DNA from: Hormiphora californensis
Lineage: Eukaryota > Ctenophora > Tentaculata > Cydippida > Pleurobrachiidae
Direction of reading: 5' to 3'
DNA length: 64,000 nucleotides
NCBI GenBank assembly: GCA_020137815.1
Contig: CM035361.1
Span: forward strand, 4,574,415-4,638,414
Shown here: in pieces, positions 25,901-35,118 of the stretch
Numbering within the stretch: the first letter of the stretch is position 1
How the letters are laid out: the number at the start of each line of letters is the position of its first letter
The notes under the pieces: generated by a model
Told to the model about the DNA's origin: nothing
Seen by the model: the letters and a program-made list of their open reading frames with translations, nothing else
Databases searched by the model: none
Made by a program: the position numbers and the translations under genes

Positions 25901-28900
25901 TGGTCATGTAACGGACAGTTTTTGAAAAACAAAATATAGTTTTTACATCAGTCATAGGTCATAGTCAGTATCGATACAAACAGAATAAAACTTACCACTT
26001 ATATACTTACCACTATTACTTACCACTAAATAACTTACCACGAACTAGGCATTTTTCACCGGTAACCTCGGTTGTCCAATTCCCATCACTGGCACACGTA
26101 AAATTCAGTCCAGTTCCGATGTAATTTAGAGATTCAGGGTCGACACACACCTACGAAAAAGTTAAAATTAAAATTTTGATTTTAAACCCTGACACACCAG
26201 CGAAATTTTCTCCCCTATTCTTACAGTCACAATCCACGGCGTGCCTGGTGAAATTTTAACACGACCTAGCATGCAACGGGAAACCACCACTTGTACGTGG
26301 TAGCTGAGGGTCTACAGAATGGCGCTACGGTGCGGGAAAAAAAATTCCATTCCCTAAAATCGTTTTTTTTACTTTTATTTGATTTGGGTCAAAATTGGCT
26401 ATATTAAACGTGGTCCCGAAAAATCCATAATGACTTAGCACACGAAATATGTCACCCCTACCTATTTTTGCACGTAGAATCAATTGCCGTTGAAGTCGAA
26501 TCTCTAAAATGACTGTAAAATGGTCAAAAGTTGATTTTTTACCATTTTTTGGAGGTTTTTGGCCCCTAAACCATTGAAAACGTTGAGATAGGAATTTGAA
26601 ACTAGTGCCAATCGTTAAAATGGTCATTTTTCTACCAAGAACCAAGTTTTCGTGTATATCCGATTTATGGTTAGATTTGGGCAAATTGTTGAAATCTGCC
26701 AACTAGGAGAACCGTAACTTGATTTTCTTGTTTTTTGGATTTTGGCATTTTTGACAAACTTCTGATTGAAATGGTCAATCGGGACCATGCTTAAGTTGTT
26801 TATGGGACAATTTTCGACTAAAATCCAAGATTTCATACCAATCCAATAACAGATCGTTGATTTATAGAAACTTTCAGTAGGCAAAACGGTGAAAATAAGC
26901 ATGAAAAGTTGTCATTTTCACCGTTTTGCCTACTTAAATTTTCTATAAATCAACGATCTGTTATTGGATTGGTATGAAATCTTGGATTTTAGTCGAAAAT
27001 TGTCCCATAAACAACTTAAGCATGGTCCCGATTGACCATTTCAATCAGAAGTTTGTCAAAAATGCCAAAATCCAAAAAACAAGAAAATCAAGTTACGGTT
27101 CTCCTAGTTGGCAGATTTCAACAATTTGCCCAAATCTAACCATAAATCGGATATACACGAAAACTTGGTTCTTGGTAGAAAAATGACCATTTTAACGATT
27201 GGCACTAGTTTCAAATTCCTATCTCAACGTTTTCAATGGTTTAGGGGCCAAAAACCTCCAAAAAATGGTAAAAAATCAACTTTTGACCATTTTACAGTCA
27301 TTTTAGAGATTCGACTTCAACGGCAATCGATTCTACGTGCAAAAATAGGTAGGGGTGACATATTTCGTGTGCTAAGTCATTATGGATTTTTCGGGACCAC
27401 GTTTAATATAGCCAATTTTGACCCAAATCAAATAAAAGTAAAAAAAACGATTTTAGGGAATGGACTTTTTTTTCCCGCACCGTAGCGCCATTCTGTAGAC
27501 CCTCAGCTACCACGTACAAGTGGTGGTTTCCCGTTGCATGCTAGGTCGTGTTAAAATTTCACCAGGCACGCCGTGAATCTCGCGTGCCATTTTGATTGTG
27601 ACTGTGAGAACAGGGGAGAGAATTTGAGAGAGAATTTGAGAGAGAATTTGAGAGAGAATTTGAGAAATGTGCTGACCCTCACTACATACCACAATGGAGG
27701 TACTGGGAGGTAGGGCTGGTACTATTACATCAGGGTCTTGGATCTTACTGGCACAACCTGTGGGAGGTAACGTCGGGTTATCATACATGAGAGAGAGAGT
27801 GTGAGAAAGAGATGCAGGGAGATGATTTTGGTATTTTTAGGGAAAGAAAGTCTGGTGTTTTTAGAAGTTGGAGAGCCAATGTAAGAACAAATGGAGAGTC
27901 TCGAGCCCACTTGGGAGAGGTTGCGCCCTGTAGATGGGAGAGGGTGAGGGAGAGAAACAGATACAAATGGAGGGGGAGAGAGAAAAAGAGGGTGTGGTAG
28001 AGAAAAATAGGGAGTGGGAGAGAGGGAAAAAAGAGGGAGTGGAAGAGAGAGAAAAAGGGAGTGGGAGACAGAGGCAGGAAGATGATTTTAGTATTTTTAG
28101 GGAAAGAAAGTCTGGTGTTTTTAGAAGAGGGAGAGCCAATGTGCCGAGAGAACAGATTCCTAGAGTTCTATGAATGTAAGAAAAAAATGGAGAGTCTCGA
28201 GCCCACATACGGACAAAAAAATATCATCTAAGTCTTACCAGCGGTGTAGCCTGCAGATCCGGTATCCCATTCATTAAACCTCATCTGAGACACAGTAGTG
28301 ACCCCCCAGAAATTACTGTTAGGGCAATCTTCTGCGAACACGATTCTAGCTGCCTCAACACCATCACAGAAGAAAGAGAGGGAAGTTGAAGTTTTGTAGA
28401 TTGTCCATGGTTGGTATCTGTCACTGGAGAGATTGGTCTTTTTGAGGAACTCTGAACGATAGAAATATCTAAACATAAATGAAAAAGTGAGCAAATAGTT
28501 TGTGAAAAATATGAACGTAGAGACAAAATGTATCCCTAGACCATACCTTGGGTTATTAGTGACTTTAGCCCATTCATTGTCCATACAGCCGTCAACTAAG
28601 AACGTCGGTATGCTCTTTGTAATATTTGGCAAATAAATTTGCACGGTTTTTCTGTTATCATCGCTGCTATAAAATTCCACCGATATTTTGGCCCACGGTT
28701 TATCTCTATAAACCTGAACCACCAGGGGTGCGGTTTCCAAGTTCCAATCGATTCTGTTCCTTGGTGATATTGTAACTGGGTTCACTTTTTCAGTGTCGTT
28801 ACTGGTCGTGTAGCTTACAGAAGCAGTGTCGCTGTACCTGTGGCCGATGTTAGATTATATAATGAGAATTTAAATCATTAGCTAACTGGGGGGGGGGGGG

Positions 28901-31900
28901 GTTCAAGCCTAATTACTGCTTTATGACCATCTATGGTCACAATGTTACTACGTAGTACGTACTGAAACCTGATGAATCCGATCTGGTCGCCGCCCCAATA
29001 CGTTTTACAATTGCCTCCCAATTTTGTGAAATTCAGGCTTATCAGGGTCGTATCGCTCTCGGAGATAGTCAGAGTATCATTAGTTTTCACGATTTTCCAC
29101 TCTCTTGCGGTGTCAGCGCCAGTAGTAGAAGCGGGTTGAATTGGAAAGGGTTGATCAGTTCCATTTTCCGATGTCATGCAATAATTCACTTTGTAGTTAA
29201 ATGCGGTCCTGAAGGTGGAGTAAAGATGGTCAAACTGTGTTGTGTTCTAATCCTTTTAATTTATGAAAGGGTTTAGAAAGGCAACTGGTTTTTGTAGCGA
29301 GTACGATTACTCCCGGTAGATTTTTGTTTTACACTTGATTGGCCAATTGATTACTTACCGAAAACGTATAGCAATCCATCCGCGATAGACCTTATCGTTA
29401 TTATAAACGGATAGCCGTACATTCTTTTTACTTGCATCTGCAGCTGTGGTCTTGATAGTCAATGATGTCTTCTCTAGGTCCAAACTTAGGAGGGGTTGAT
29501 TCGGGATCTTTGTGTATAACTCTGAAAAAGGGGGATGTTTTTTTCGCTTTTTTCGCTATGGACGTCATAGGAACCTGAGATACGTCGCATCACCCCTCAC
29601 TTTAGCTATAATAGTACATGTACATGCGGGCTTTAGTGGAAGCATTAGGGTGAGCTCCGTAAAACAGTCTTAGTCCTTGAACTGACATACACGGAACCCG
29701 GTGATTAGTATCTAACCGACCACAACGTCAAGGCTGGGTGCATGCATGTTGTCCCGGGTTCCGTGCCGGATCTTGAACTATATCCGACGTGGAGGGATTT
29801 TGGAAGAAGGGAGAGACGCGTAGAGTCATGGCAGCGCAATGACAGTGATGGGCTTTATCATGAAGTAGAGTTTTGCAGTTGATGAGATCCTGTCCATCGA
29901 GCTGATAGAGTTTCCCCTTACCTGTTGGTTTTCCTCTGTAGCTGTCAGATGCAGTGTCCTGGGTGCCAAATTTTATCTTTTCCACTACATCTCCTCCCCA
30001 CGTCGATACACAAATACTTTTACTACTGTCACTGAACTGGTAGTTCAGAACCTCCACCCCGTTGCACTCTATACTGAGAGCGGTGGCCGTCTTTCGAATT
30101 GTCCAAATCTTGTCCACTTCCTCTGGTGGTTGTACTGGGAGCTGGGAGGTCGAGCCGGTGCAGTGGCCGATAAAGTATTGGAAAGGTGAGGTGAACATCA
30201 CAATTCACCACTTCAATATAACTCCCATCTGCAGTGTATGTAGGCACATCAATCCTGTCCTCACTCCCAGCAGTAGAGTCGGTTTTGATTTGAAGAGGGG
30301 TGCTCTCCAGATCAAATGGGATCTTAGTATCACGTACCACTGGACTCCATGTAACTGAAATGTGATGAATTAGCCACAGCTATTATATACCAATAAGCGA
30401 TTTGTCTATCAGCCATGTTCAAATACCAGATTAAAAGGCCATGATTTTATTAAACCTTTCGTTGGGGAAGTTGCCTAGAGCGACGGAGAGACCTCTCAAG
30501 GGGGATGTTTAGGTGGTATCGATTGGTCTATCGCTTTCTCTCTCTCTTTCTATCTCTCTCTCTCTATCTTACCGGTAGAAATGGAGTTTGTCAGCAGAAC
30601 AAGGACGATTCCGAGACAACAGCTAGGCATCATATGCAGCTTGGGTCCCATCTGATACAATCAGTATCTGATGTTGTATCCCCGCTACTTCAGTTTTATC
30701 CGCGATATATTTAATAATCCACCATGCAAAGGGTATTTATTTTGGATCTTAGCCAACAAGGCAGACAAGTAACACAAGCAACGTAGAGAGCTAACTTGAG
30801 TTGTGAGTGTAGAACGTTTCTCCTGCTCTCTCTCTCTCCTCAAACAACGATTTGCCTTTTCCACAAACCTTTCCTCTCCCTTTTCCTCCCCAAGATTGTT
30901 ATGTTTCTCTCTTTCTCTCTCTTCTCTCTCTCTCTCTCTCTCTCTCTCCTCTCACACCCTTTCTCTCTCTCTCCTCTCTCTCTCCCCTCTCTCTCTCTCT
31001 TCTCTCGTCTCTCTCTTCTCCTCTTCTCTCTCTCTCTCTCTCTCCTCTCTTCTCCTCTCTCTCTCTCGCTCTCTCTCTCTCTCCTCTCCTCTCCGCTTCT
31101 CTCTCCAGTTGTGTAATCGTCTCGATCGTCCTCCTTTTCCTCCTCATTTTGATTATGAGAAAGGAAAGTGTACTCCATAAACAGTAGTCAAGCCTCGATT
31201 TACCGGACGCTTGATTTATCGTGCACCTCGAAAATATATATATTGCAAAACCTCCCGATTAATCCGATAGATTTAGGTTCCTCGATACTATAGTCGGATC
31301 CCGATTTACCGGCATGCTCGGTAAATCTTGGTGCCCGGTATATCGGGGTGAAATACTGATGTTTTCGGCAGGTGAGTAGAACTTCGCTCCTAATAAAAGG
31401 CTGCAATAAAAGGCTGCAATAAAAGGCTGCAGAAAAAGGCTGCAATAAAAGGCTGCAATAAAAGGCTGCAGAAAAAGGCTGCAATAAAAGGCTGCAATAA
31501 AAGGCTGCAATAAAAGGCTGCAAGGGATCACGTATCCAACCAGACTAAAGCGGGGGATAGACCGAATCGTCCTCCCCTAATAGTGTTTCGTATCACGTAT
31601 CGGCTGTAGTGAGACCGAATAACCCTCCCCTAATTATAGTGATTCGTGTCACGTATCCAACTAGACCATAGGCAATAGAGAGAGACCGAGATAGAGAGCG
31701 AGTACGAGTGAGAACTGAGAGTGTGAAAAATCAGAATCGCGGTATGGTATCACGTACCATGGTATCCTCTAATGAAAAGCGGTTACCAATTGACAATGAG
31801 ACCTCATCGGTCCCGATACGTGATTCTCTACCGCTATGTATTCTCCATTAGTCTTTCCGTATCGATCCACGATTCAGTACAGGTAGTCAGTAACTACTGA

Positions 31901-34609
31901 GAGTGTTGGTCTAATGAGGTAGGGTAGATCTATTGATTGAGCGTGTAGCACAATCACAGGTGAACCACTCAACCACTTGGTTCACCTATCATAGTATTAT
32001 GTGTGATTCCGCTCTACTGAATTGTGTACATAAAGACTATTGGCGAATAACGGTAGAAAATCAGTAATCACGTATTGGCACCGATTAGGTCAAATTATAG
32101 GTAACCGCCTTTCATTTAATTAATTAGAGGATATCATGAAACGTGATACAATACTTGATTAGTCGTCCATGATTCGGATCTCTCACTCTCACCTCTCTAA
32201 CTCTCTATCTCCGTCTATCTACCGCCTATGGTTTAGTTGGATACCAGGCACGAATCACTATAATTAGGGGCGGGTGATTCGGTCTCTCTACCGCTTATGG
32301 TAGAAACCGATACGTGAAACAAAACACTATTAGGGGAGGACGATTCGGTCTATCTCCTGCTTTAGTGCTTTAGTCCAGTTGGATATGTGATCCATTGCAG
32401 CCTTTTATTGCAGCCTTTTATTGCAGCCTTTTATTGCAGCCTTTTTCTGCAGCCTTTTTCTGCAGCCTTTTTCTGCAGCCTTTTATTGCAGCCTTTTTCT
32501 GCAGCCTTTTATTGCAGCCTTTTATTAGGAGCGAAGTTCTACTCACCTGCCATGTTTTCTTATATTGGAGGAAGTTTATCCTCCCGGTAAATCGGGGTTC
32601 CGGTAAATCGAGGTTTCTCGATACTATATTTCTCATACAATTCTTCCCTCTTTTTAAATTGTATCACCAAACATTTCCAAAAGCACACCAGCTCAACTAG
32701 ACACCCCTATAATGCTGAATTCATGAATGTGTTTATCTGCATATAGCTAGCATGACCTCTATCTCAATTTCTCTATGCAACCTCTTACCTCCTCTCTTCT
32801 TTTAGGTGTTGGTAGTGTCCTGGGTTGTCTTACTCCGCGTCATCCGACCCCTATCATGGATTAGAGAGATATGGTTACCATAGCAACCCGCCGCGTCATC
32901 CTTCATGTGACGTCACAAAGATAGACATTCTAATGGTTACCATGGCAACACACTCAGTTGGGATTTGTAGGATTTAGGACTCTTTGAATAGGAGATATTT
33001 TTCGTTGCCATGGCAACATGTATTTTGTAGAATTATAGGTATTGATTTGGACAGTTTATATAATAGCGATCTGGGTTGGTAGCGTGTGAGATGGGAATGT
33101 GCAATGTTTGCAGGCATGGGGAGTTTGGAATGAACGTTTCTGTTGTTAGATTTTGGCGTTTTTGTTGATACAATTACAAGTTAGAAAATGGCAAAAATGC
33201 TTGGAAATGTATGCTTGAAAAGGTTTTTTTGTGTGAGTTTTTGGAAGAGATAATTTTTTCATGTAAATACTTAATTAATTAATCTGAATAATTATATCCT
33301 ATCTACTTAATTAATTACATCTGTTTTAATTGACCTGCCAATTATAATATTGTTACTGACCATTTGATAATCTGAGATAATGTTAAAAGTGGTGGATGAA
33401 ATTGAAACTTACCAAAACCAAAAACACGTGCGTTTGACTTGAATACCCTGACCTTCGAATGCCGAATGATATGTATAATGCTGTCCACAACCTGTCCACA
33501 ATGCGCCCTCGATGTGTCCTCAATGTGTCCTCGATGTGTCCTCAATGTGTCCTCGATGTGTCCACAATGTGTCCTCAATGTGTCCTCAATGTGTCCCCAA
33601 TATGCCCACAATGTGTCCGTAATGTGTCCTCAAACGTTCCATAGGCAGTATGTCATTCTACTCTCCACCGGCCTTAATTAATGAACTAGGGATATATTTA
33701 TCTTCCCCAATTCTTCACAATCATGGCATGATCCATTCTCGGAGGACACGTTCATTTTCAAGTCCAACAACCACTATAAGGGTCACCACACACCAAAGTT
33801 AAAATTAAAATTAAAATTTTGATTTTAAACCCGCACACACCAGCGGCCGTTAAAATTTCTCTCCCCCATTCTAAAAGTAACAATCTCGCGCGCGATTTTA
33901 ACGGTGTGTTAAAATTTTGTCATCCAACGCGACCGTCAAAATCGTGCGTGAGATTGTTACTTTTAGAATGGGGAGAGAAATTTTAACGGCCGCTGGTGTG
34001 TGCGGGTTTAAAATCAAAATTTTAATTTTAATTTTAACTTTGGTGTGTGGTGACCCTAAGTGTAATCTGATTATTTCATTCAAGTTCCAATATTAAATAG
34101 TATTCACCCTATTCATTCAAGTTCCAATGATAAATTGTATTCACCCTATTCATTCAAGTTCCAATATTAAATACATTGTATTCACCGTATGTGTGTTTGC
34201 AGATAGTAAACAGGAAAAGGATGGAAAGCGTAAGTTTAGTGTTTGTATCGTGAAGCAGCGCTGAGTTATAAATTGTGTAACTTTCATCCTAGAAGATGAA
34301 ATGTGATCCAGATCCTCTTTTTAAACACAACTGATCCTCATATAAATCCTTACAAACCAAATCAAATGGTATAAAACCATAAAACACGCTTCTTAATTAA
34401 TCAGCCTCATTTTTTTCTAATTATCTACTCCCTGATTATTCCCACCCCCCAATCTTTTTACAACCCACACACTTGAATAACACCTCTCTCTCACCACAGG
34501 ACTGAGCGCACTGTTCAAGAGTAAATCAGAGAGTTCGGATCTCAAGAAGGCGTCCTCTAAACTCAGTCTCAACAGCAACGTGTCGGACAGTGGTGTCCAA
34601 AAGGGATAG
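257..34609 (+). CDS. Large multi-exon gene for a calponin-homology (CH) domain protein; 5' end probably outside the window
   Basis: Exons joined by GT-AG sites: 257-294, 1046-1495, 2195-2295, 6549-6668, 6809-6862, 10988-11083, 11186-11252, 11746-11894, 12001-12235, 12771-12844, 13304-13455, 13782-13870, 13957-14025, 14265-14378, 14842-14881, 15125-15676, 16124-16233, 21406-21515, 21847-21961, 22071-24497, 24737-24835, 24962-25004, 34203-34229, 34500-34609. Phases agree at every join from 10988 onward and among the first three exons. The 2295/6549 and 6862/10988 joins are out of phase, so small exons are missing there (a candidate starts at 6352, around a C-homopolymer). The product is roughly 1,800 residues: low-complexity Pro/Ser/Arg N-terminus, an SDK-rich stretch (exon 12001), one CH domain, a His/Gly/Thr-rich exon (15125), a repeat-rich exon (22071), then a short coiled-coil-like segment and a Lys-rich tail. 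CH domains usually bind actin or microtubules. I cannot assign an orthologue, and no initiator ATG was identified. Confidence 0.7.
483..810. repeat. 44-bp minisatellite, about 7.5 copies
   Basis: Successive CTGGAGAGAG starts are 44 bases apart (483, 527 and so on) with few substitutions. It lies in the intron between exons 257-294 and 1046-1495. The open frames across it on either strand are by-products of the repeat. Confidence 0.9.
1950..2033. mobile_element. hAT-type MITE, copy 2 (internal deletion)
   Basis: Both ends are present (GGGAACCGACCG and CGGTCGGTTCCTG), but the second CCAAT region between the E-box and the 3' end is deleted. CTATAT occurs beside both ends. Confidence 0.8.
2499..2560. 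repeat. CT microsatellite in the intron after exon 2195-2295
   Basis: Nearly pure (CT)n with a few CC interruptions. The rest of 2296-6351 is intron with further CT tracts and the LTR-like direct repeat listed separately. I see no exon with credible sites between 2600 and 3480. Confidence 0.9.
3500..3597. repeat. CT microsatellite
   Basis: Long (CT)n tract interrupted twice by CTAGT. The 3600-4200 interval beyond it holds no recognisable feature. Confidence 0.9.
4675..4935. repeat. Long CT-rich tract
   Basis: About 260 bp dominated by CTCTCT, giving Ser/Leu-rich spurious frames. Shorter CT tracts lie at 4221-4275 and around 4345-4400. Confidence 0.9.
5452..5703 (+). mobile_element. Possible LTR-retroelement remnant: 48-bp direct repeats
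   Basis: The same 48 bases (beginning GGGGGGATGTTAAC, ending CGAGTAAGTAT) occur at 5452-5499 and 5656-5703. Each begins with a G-rich run followed by TGTTAAC, which resembles a polypurine tract meeting an LTR. The reading frame at 5269-5451 stops just before the first copy. It could be a solo LTR plus fragment or a simple tandem duplication. No gag, protease or RT motif is visible. Confidence 0.35.
7537..8866. repeat. Tandem units with the palindrome ACACCGTGGTGT, split by an inserted element
   Basis: Roughly 75-bp units with TTCACACCGTGGTGTGAA and TGTGATTATAAGCAAGTTACA occur at about 7537, 7615, 8796 and 8837. The element at 7686-8792 interrupts the array. Confidence 0.75.
7686..8792. mobile_element. 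1.1-kb inverted-repeat DNA element with TA target site
   Basis: Ends CCGCGTGGCCC and GGGCCACGCGG are inverted and match over about 135 bp (7686-7820 versus 8658-8792, very few mismatches). TA flanks both sides (7684-7685, 8793-8794), as for Tc1/mariner insertions. A second internal inverted pair lies near 8221-8275 and 8515-8570. No transposase frame is seen, so it is non-autonomous. Confidence 0.85.
9217..10494. mobile_element. 1.28-kb near-perfect palindrome flanked by TTAA
   Basis: The left arm (9217-9842) and right arm (9869-10494) are reverse complements with extremely few differences; matching 77-codon frames in the two arms differ by one residue. The loop is about 26 bases. Ends GGGTACACC and GGTGTACCC are bordered by TTAA at 9213-9216 and 10495-10498, the target preference of piggyBac-type elements. 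No protein domain is visible. Confidence 0.85.
12861..12969. mobile_element. hAT-type MITE, copy 3, with 8-bp TSD
   Basis: Complete 109-bp copy. ATCTTAAT occurs exactly at 12853-12860 and again at 12970-12977. This 8-bp duplication with CAGG ends is the basis for the hAT assignment. Confidence 0.92.
13304..14025 (+). CDS. CH-domain coding exons of the large gene
   Basis: Three exons (13304-13455, 13782-13870, 13957-14025) join in phase and give about 100 residues with the pattern of a calponin-homology domain of the filamin/spectrin CH1 kind. Visible are a helix with KKELTQWANSLL, the LKDGRTLGQLLH stretch (the usual DG..L..LL motif), then PRMRVEILPNIDKCLQF (the usual 'R......N+..LQF' helix), and a final GDCFSFGKVYHLLLSQL where family members have 'DIVDGN.K.ILGL+W'. 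The final helix lacks the usual Trp. This is a single CH domain; actin-binding proteins usually have a tandem pair, and I see no second copy. The fold call is by motif only. Confidence 0.65.
13517..13625. mobile_element. hAT-type MITE, copy 4, with 8-bp TSD
   Basis: Inverted relative to copy 3. GTTGATAT flanks it at 13509-13516 and 13626-13633. The last three bases of the right end have changed. It lies in the intron between the first two CH-domain exons. Confidence 0.9.
17648..17721. mobile_element. hAT-type MITE, copy 5 (truncated)
   Basis: It retains one CCAAT box in reverse, CACGTG, the second reverse CCAAT and GGTCGGTTGCTG. About 35 bases of the other end are missing. Confidence 0.75.
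19081..19640. repeat. 162-bp tandem repeat, about 3.5 copies
   Basis: GTCGATTTATGGGGGGTCG recurs at about 19081, 19243, 19405 and 19568. The open frame with GGRPPDKKSYLAPFSRYL copies is a by-product of the repeat. Confidence 0.88.
19668..19928. mobile_element. 260-bp TIR element inside the 4.3-kb element
   Basis: About 95-bp inverted arms begin AAACTAGACC and end GGTCTAGTTT, around a unique centre. No TSD is clear. Confidence 0.75.
21663..21835. repeat. 13-bp intronic minisatellite (CACTTCTAAACCC)n
   Basis: About 13 copies, running to within some 15 bases of the acceptor of exon 21847-21961. Confidence 0.9.
22764..23955 (+). repeat. In-frame coding minisatellite: about 40 copies of a 30-bp unit
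   Basis: Two units fill each 60-base line from 22764 to 23955. Each unit encodes ten residues of the form E-E-G-(I/V)-R-(G/C)-P-G-(G/R)-(K/R). Variation is almost limited to a few binary positions (aag/agg, att/gtt, ggt/tgt), which points to unequal exchange or slippage with homogenisation. The sense strand is purine-rich, with G runs in every unit. The array sits in an 809-codon exon (22071-24497) that stays open on both sides, so it is very probably translated. Confidence 0.95.
24531..24605. mobile_element. Small TA-flanked MITE (CAGT...ACTG)
   Basis: Inverted arms contain CCCCGATTTAGTGGCA around a poly-C centre, flanked by TA. Same family as 51880-51978; the CAGT ends and TA site suit Tc1/pogo-type elements. 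It lies in the intron after the 2.4-kb exon. Confidence 0.8.
25613..25775. mobile_element. 163-bp TIR element with inverted CCAAT boxes
   Basis: Arms of about 38 bases (GAGCAACCTTGGAAGTG versus the reverse complement of the right end, with a few mismatches) flank AACCAATCACAG and CTGTGATTGGTC. It is intronic to the CH-domain gene and downstream of the last recognised exon of the antisense secreted gene. Confidence 0.72.
26039..30633 (-). CDS. Secreted multidomain protein with WGGD-type repeats and a CCP/sushi-like module
   Basis: Minus-strand exons (high to low): 30573-30633, 29922-30354, 29359-29521, 28963-29208, 28547-28837, 28239-28468, 27690-27757, 26039-26150. All joins are in phase. 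Exon 1 starts MMPSCCLGIVLVLLTNSIS, a signal peptide, so the product is secreted or membrane-tethered. Three homologous domains follow, each with a Trp-(T/K)-Ile-x-Lys-Thr stretch, then a Cys/Trp-Gly-Gly-Asp-like segment, then Ile-x-Phe and Asp-Thr-Ala-Ser. The last two exons form a module with four Cys, a Trp and FTCASDGNWTTE, typical of CCP/sushi domains. Exon 29922-30354 changes frame once between about 30110 and 30210 (one extra base), either a sequence error or a mutation. The 3' end is unclear: read-through of the last donor stops within about 25 bases. The function is unknown; extracellular recognition is a guess. Confidence 0.7.
26235..27575. mobile_element. 1.34-kb near-perfect palindrome
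   Basis: Arms of about 655 bp meet around 26905 with a spacer near 20 bases. The same 125-codon frame is open in both arms with only two residue changes, an echo of the palindrome and not a gene. It sits in the intron between exons 27690-27757 and 26039-26150 of the secreted gene. The flanks resemble half of the 33779-34057 element, so it may have inserted into a copy of that family. Confidence 0.85.
27600..28200. repeat. GA-rich intron with a duplicated 65-bp segment
   Basis: GAGAGAATTT units at 27620-27665, purine-rich sequence at 27930-28075, and a segment (GATGATTTTGGTATTTTTAG onward) present at about 27820 and 28080. Confidence 0.7.
30825..31105. repeat. CT-rich microsatellite tract
   Basis: Pyrimidine-rich CTCTCT sequence with frames open on several strands that are not genes. 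It lies 5' of the secreted gene, inside the CH-gene intron. Confidence 0.9.
31190..32615. mobile_element. 1.4-kb inverted-repeat element with AAAAGGCTGCAAT arrays in both arms
   Basis: The arms share CGATTTACCGG-type ends, then ACTTCGCTCC, then a 13-bp array (about 10 copies each: 31388-31522 forward, 32394-32528 reverse), then ATCACGTATCCAAC and CCTCCCCTAATAGTG, converging near 31910. Arms are more diverged than in the other palindromes. The frames rich in FYCSLLLQPF come from the array. Confidence 0.75.
32806..32864 (+). CDS. Alternative terminal exon of the CH-domain gene
   Basis: A strong acceptor (pyrimidine-rich tract ending TTTTAG at 32805) opens an exon whose first two bases complete the codon left by exon 24962-25004. 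It reads GVGSVLGCLTPRHPTPIMD and stops at 32862-32864. The exon at 34203 also joins 25004 in phase, so the gene probably has two C-termini: this short one, or GDSKQEKDGKR plus the serine-rich tail ending at 34609. Transcript data would decide. Confidence 0.5.
33490..33640. repeat. 12-bp minisatellite (ATGTGTCCTCAA/G)n
   Basis: About 12 diverged copies in the final CH-gene intron. Confidence 0.85.
33779..34057. mobile_element. 279-bp palindromic MITE
   Basis: Inverted arms of about 125 bp start AGGGTCACCACACACC and end GGTGTGTGGTGACCCT. The centre has ATTTTAACGG-type sequence. Partly related to the flanks of the 26235-27575 palindrome. Confidence 0.85.
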
Positions 34610-34858
34610 TTAACATCTGGGAATGTATGATGGTAACCATGGTAACATAATGCAGAATGGAAGCTATCACTGAACTGTTTTTTCTTTGGAGAAATTGTCT
34701 TGACGATCTGTGATATGACATGTAGATCTGATCTGCCGGTGATGGTGAATCTAATTTTATAACTGGAACGTTCTTTTTGTTTACAATTTCAAGTAATTGA
34801 GTGACGTAGGCCTATAATAATCTAGCACGTTCTTAATTATACTATCAGTTAAAGTCTA

Positions 34859-34965
34859 CAGTCAAACCTAACCTCGAAATACCGCTGTCAGGCCAATGCT
34901 CTGACAAAAATACCGTGAATTTCTCTTTCCCCCATGATCTGAGCCCATTAATGGAGGTTTGACTG
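34859..34965. mobile_element. 107-bp TA-flanked MITE with a nested footprint
   Basis: CAGTCAAACCT and AGGTTTGACTG ends with TA on both sides. At about 34887-34909 it carries a minimal copy of the CTGTCAGG family, bordered by AATACCG on both sides. Confidence 0.7.
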
Positions 34966-35118
34966 TACTTGCATGAGATTGAGTGTGTGTTTTTTTTCGG
35001 GTGAATTTATTATAGGGTATATTTTGAGGCCTCTACTTCTTGAAGCTTGCCATGCTACGCAGTCTGTCGTTCGCACGTGTGAGAGCCGGCAGACTGCAGG
35101 AACATGTCAATTGTAGCT

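Noticed and set aside
26325-27485. Two 125-codon frames, one per strand
   Set aside because: Arms of the 1.34-kb palindrome; near-identical because of arm identity, not selection on protein.
30796-31187. Several overlapping frames on both strands
   Set aside because: CT/GA microsatellite by-products.
31200-32700. Frames rich in FYCSLLLQPF
   Set aside because: Translation of the 13-bp arrays in the inverted-repeat element.
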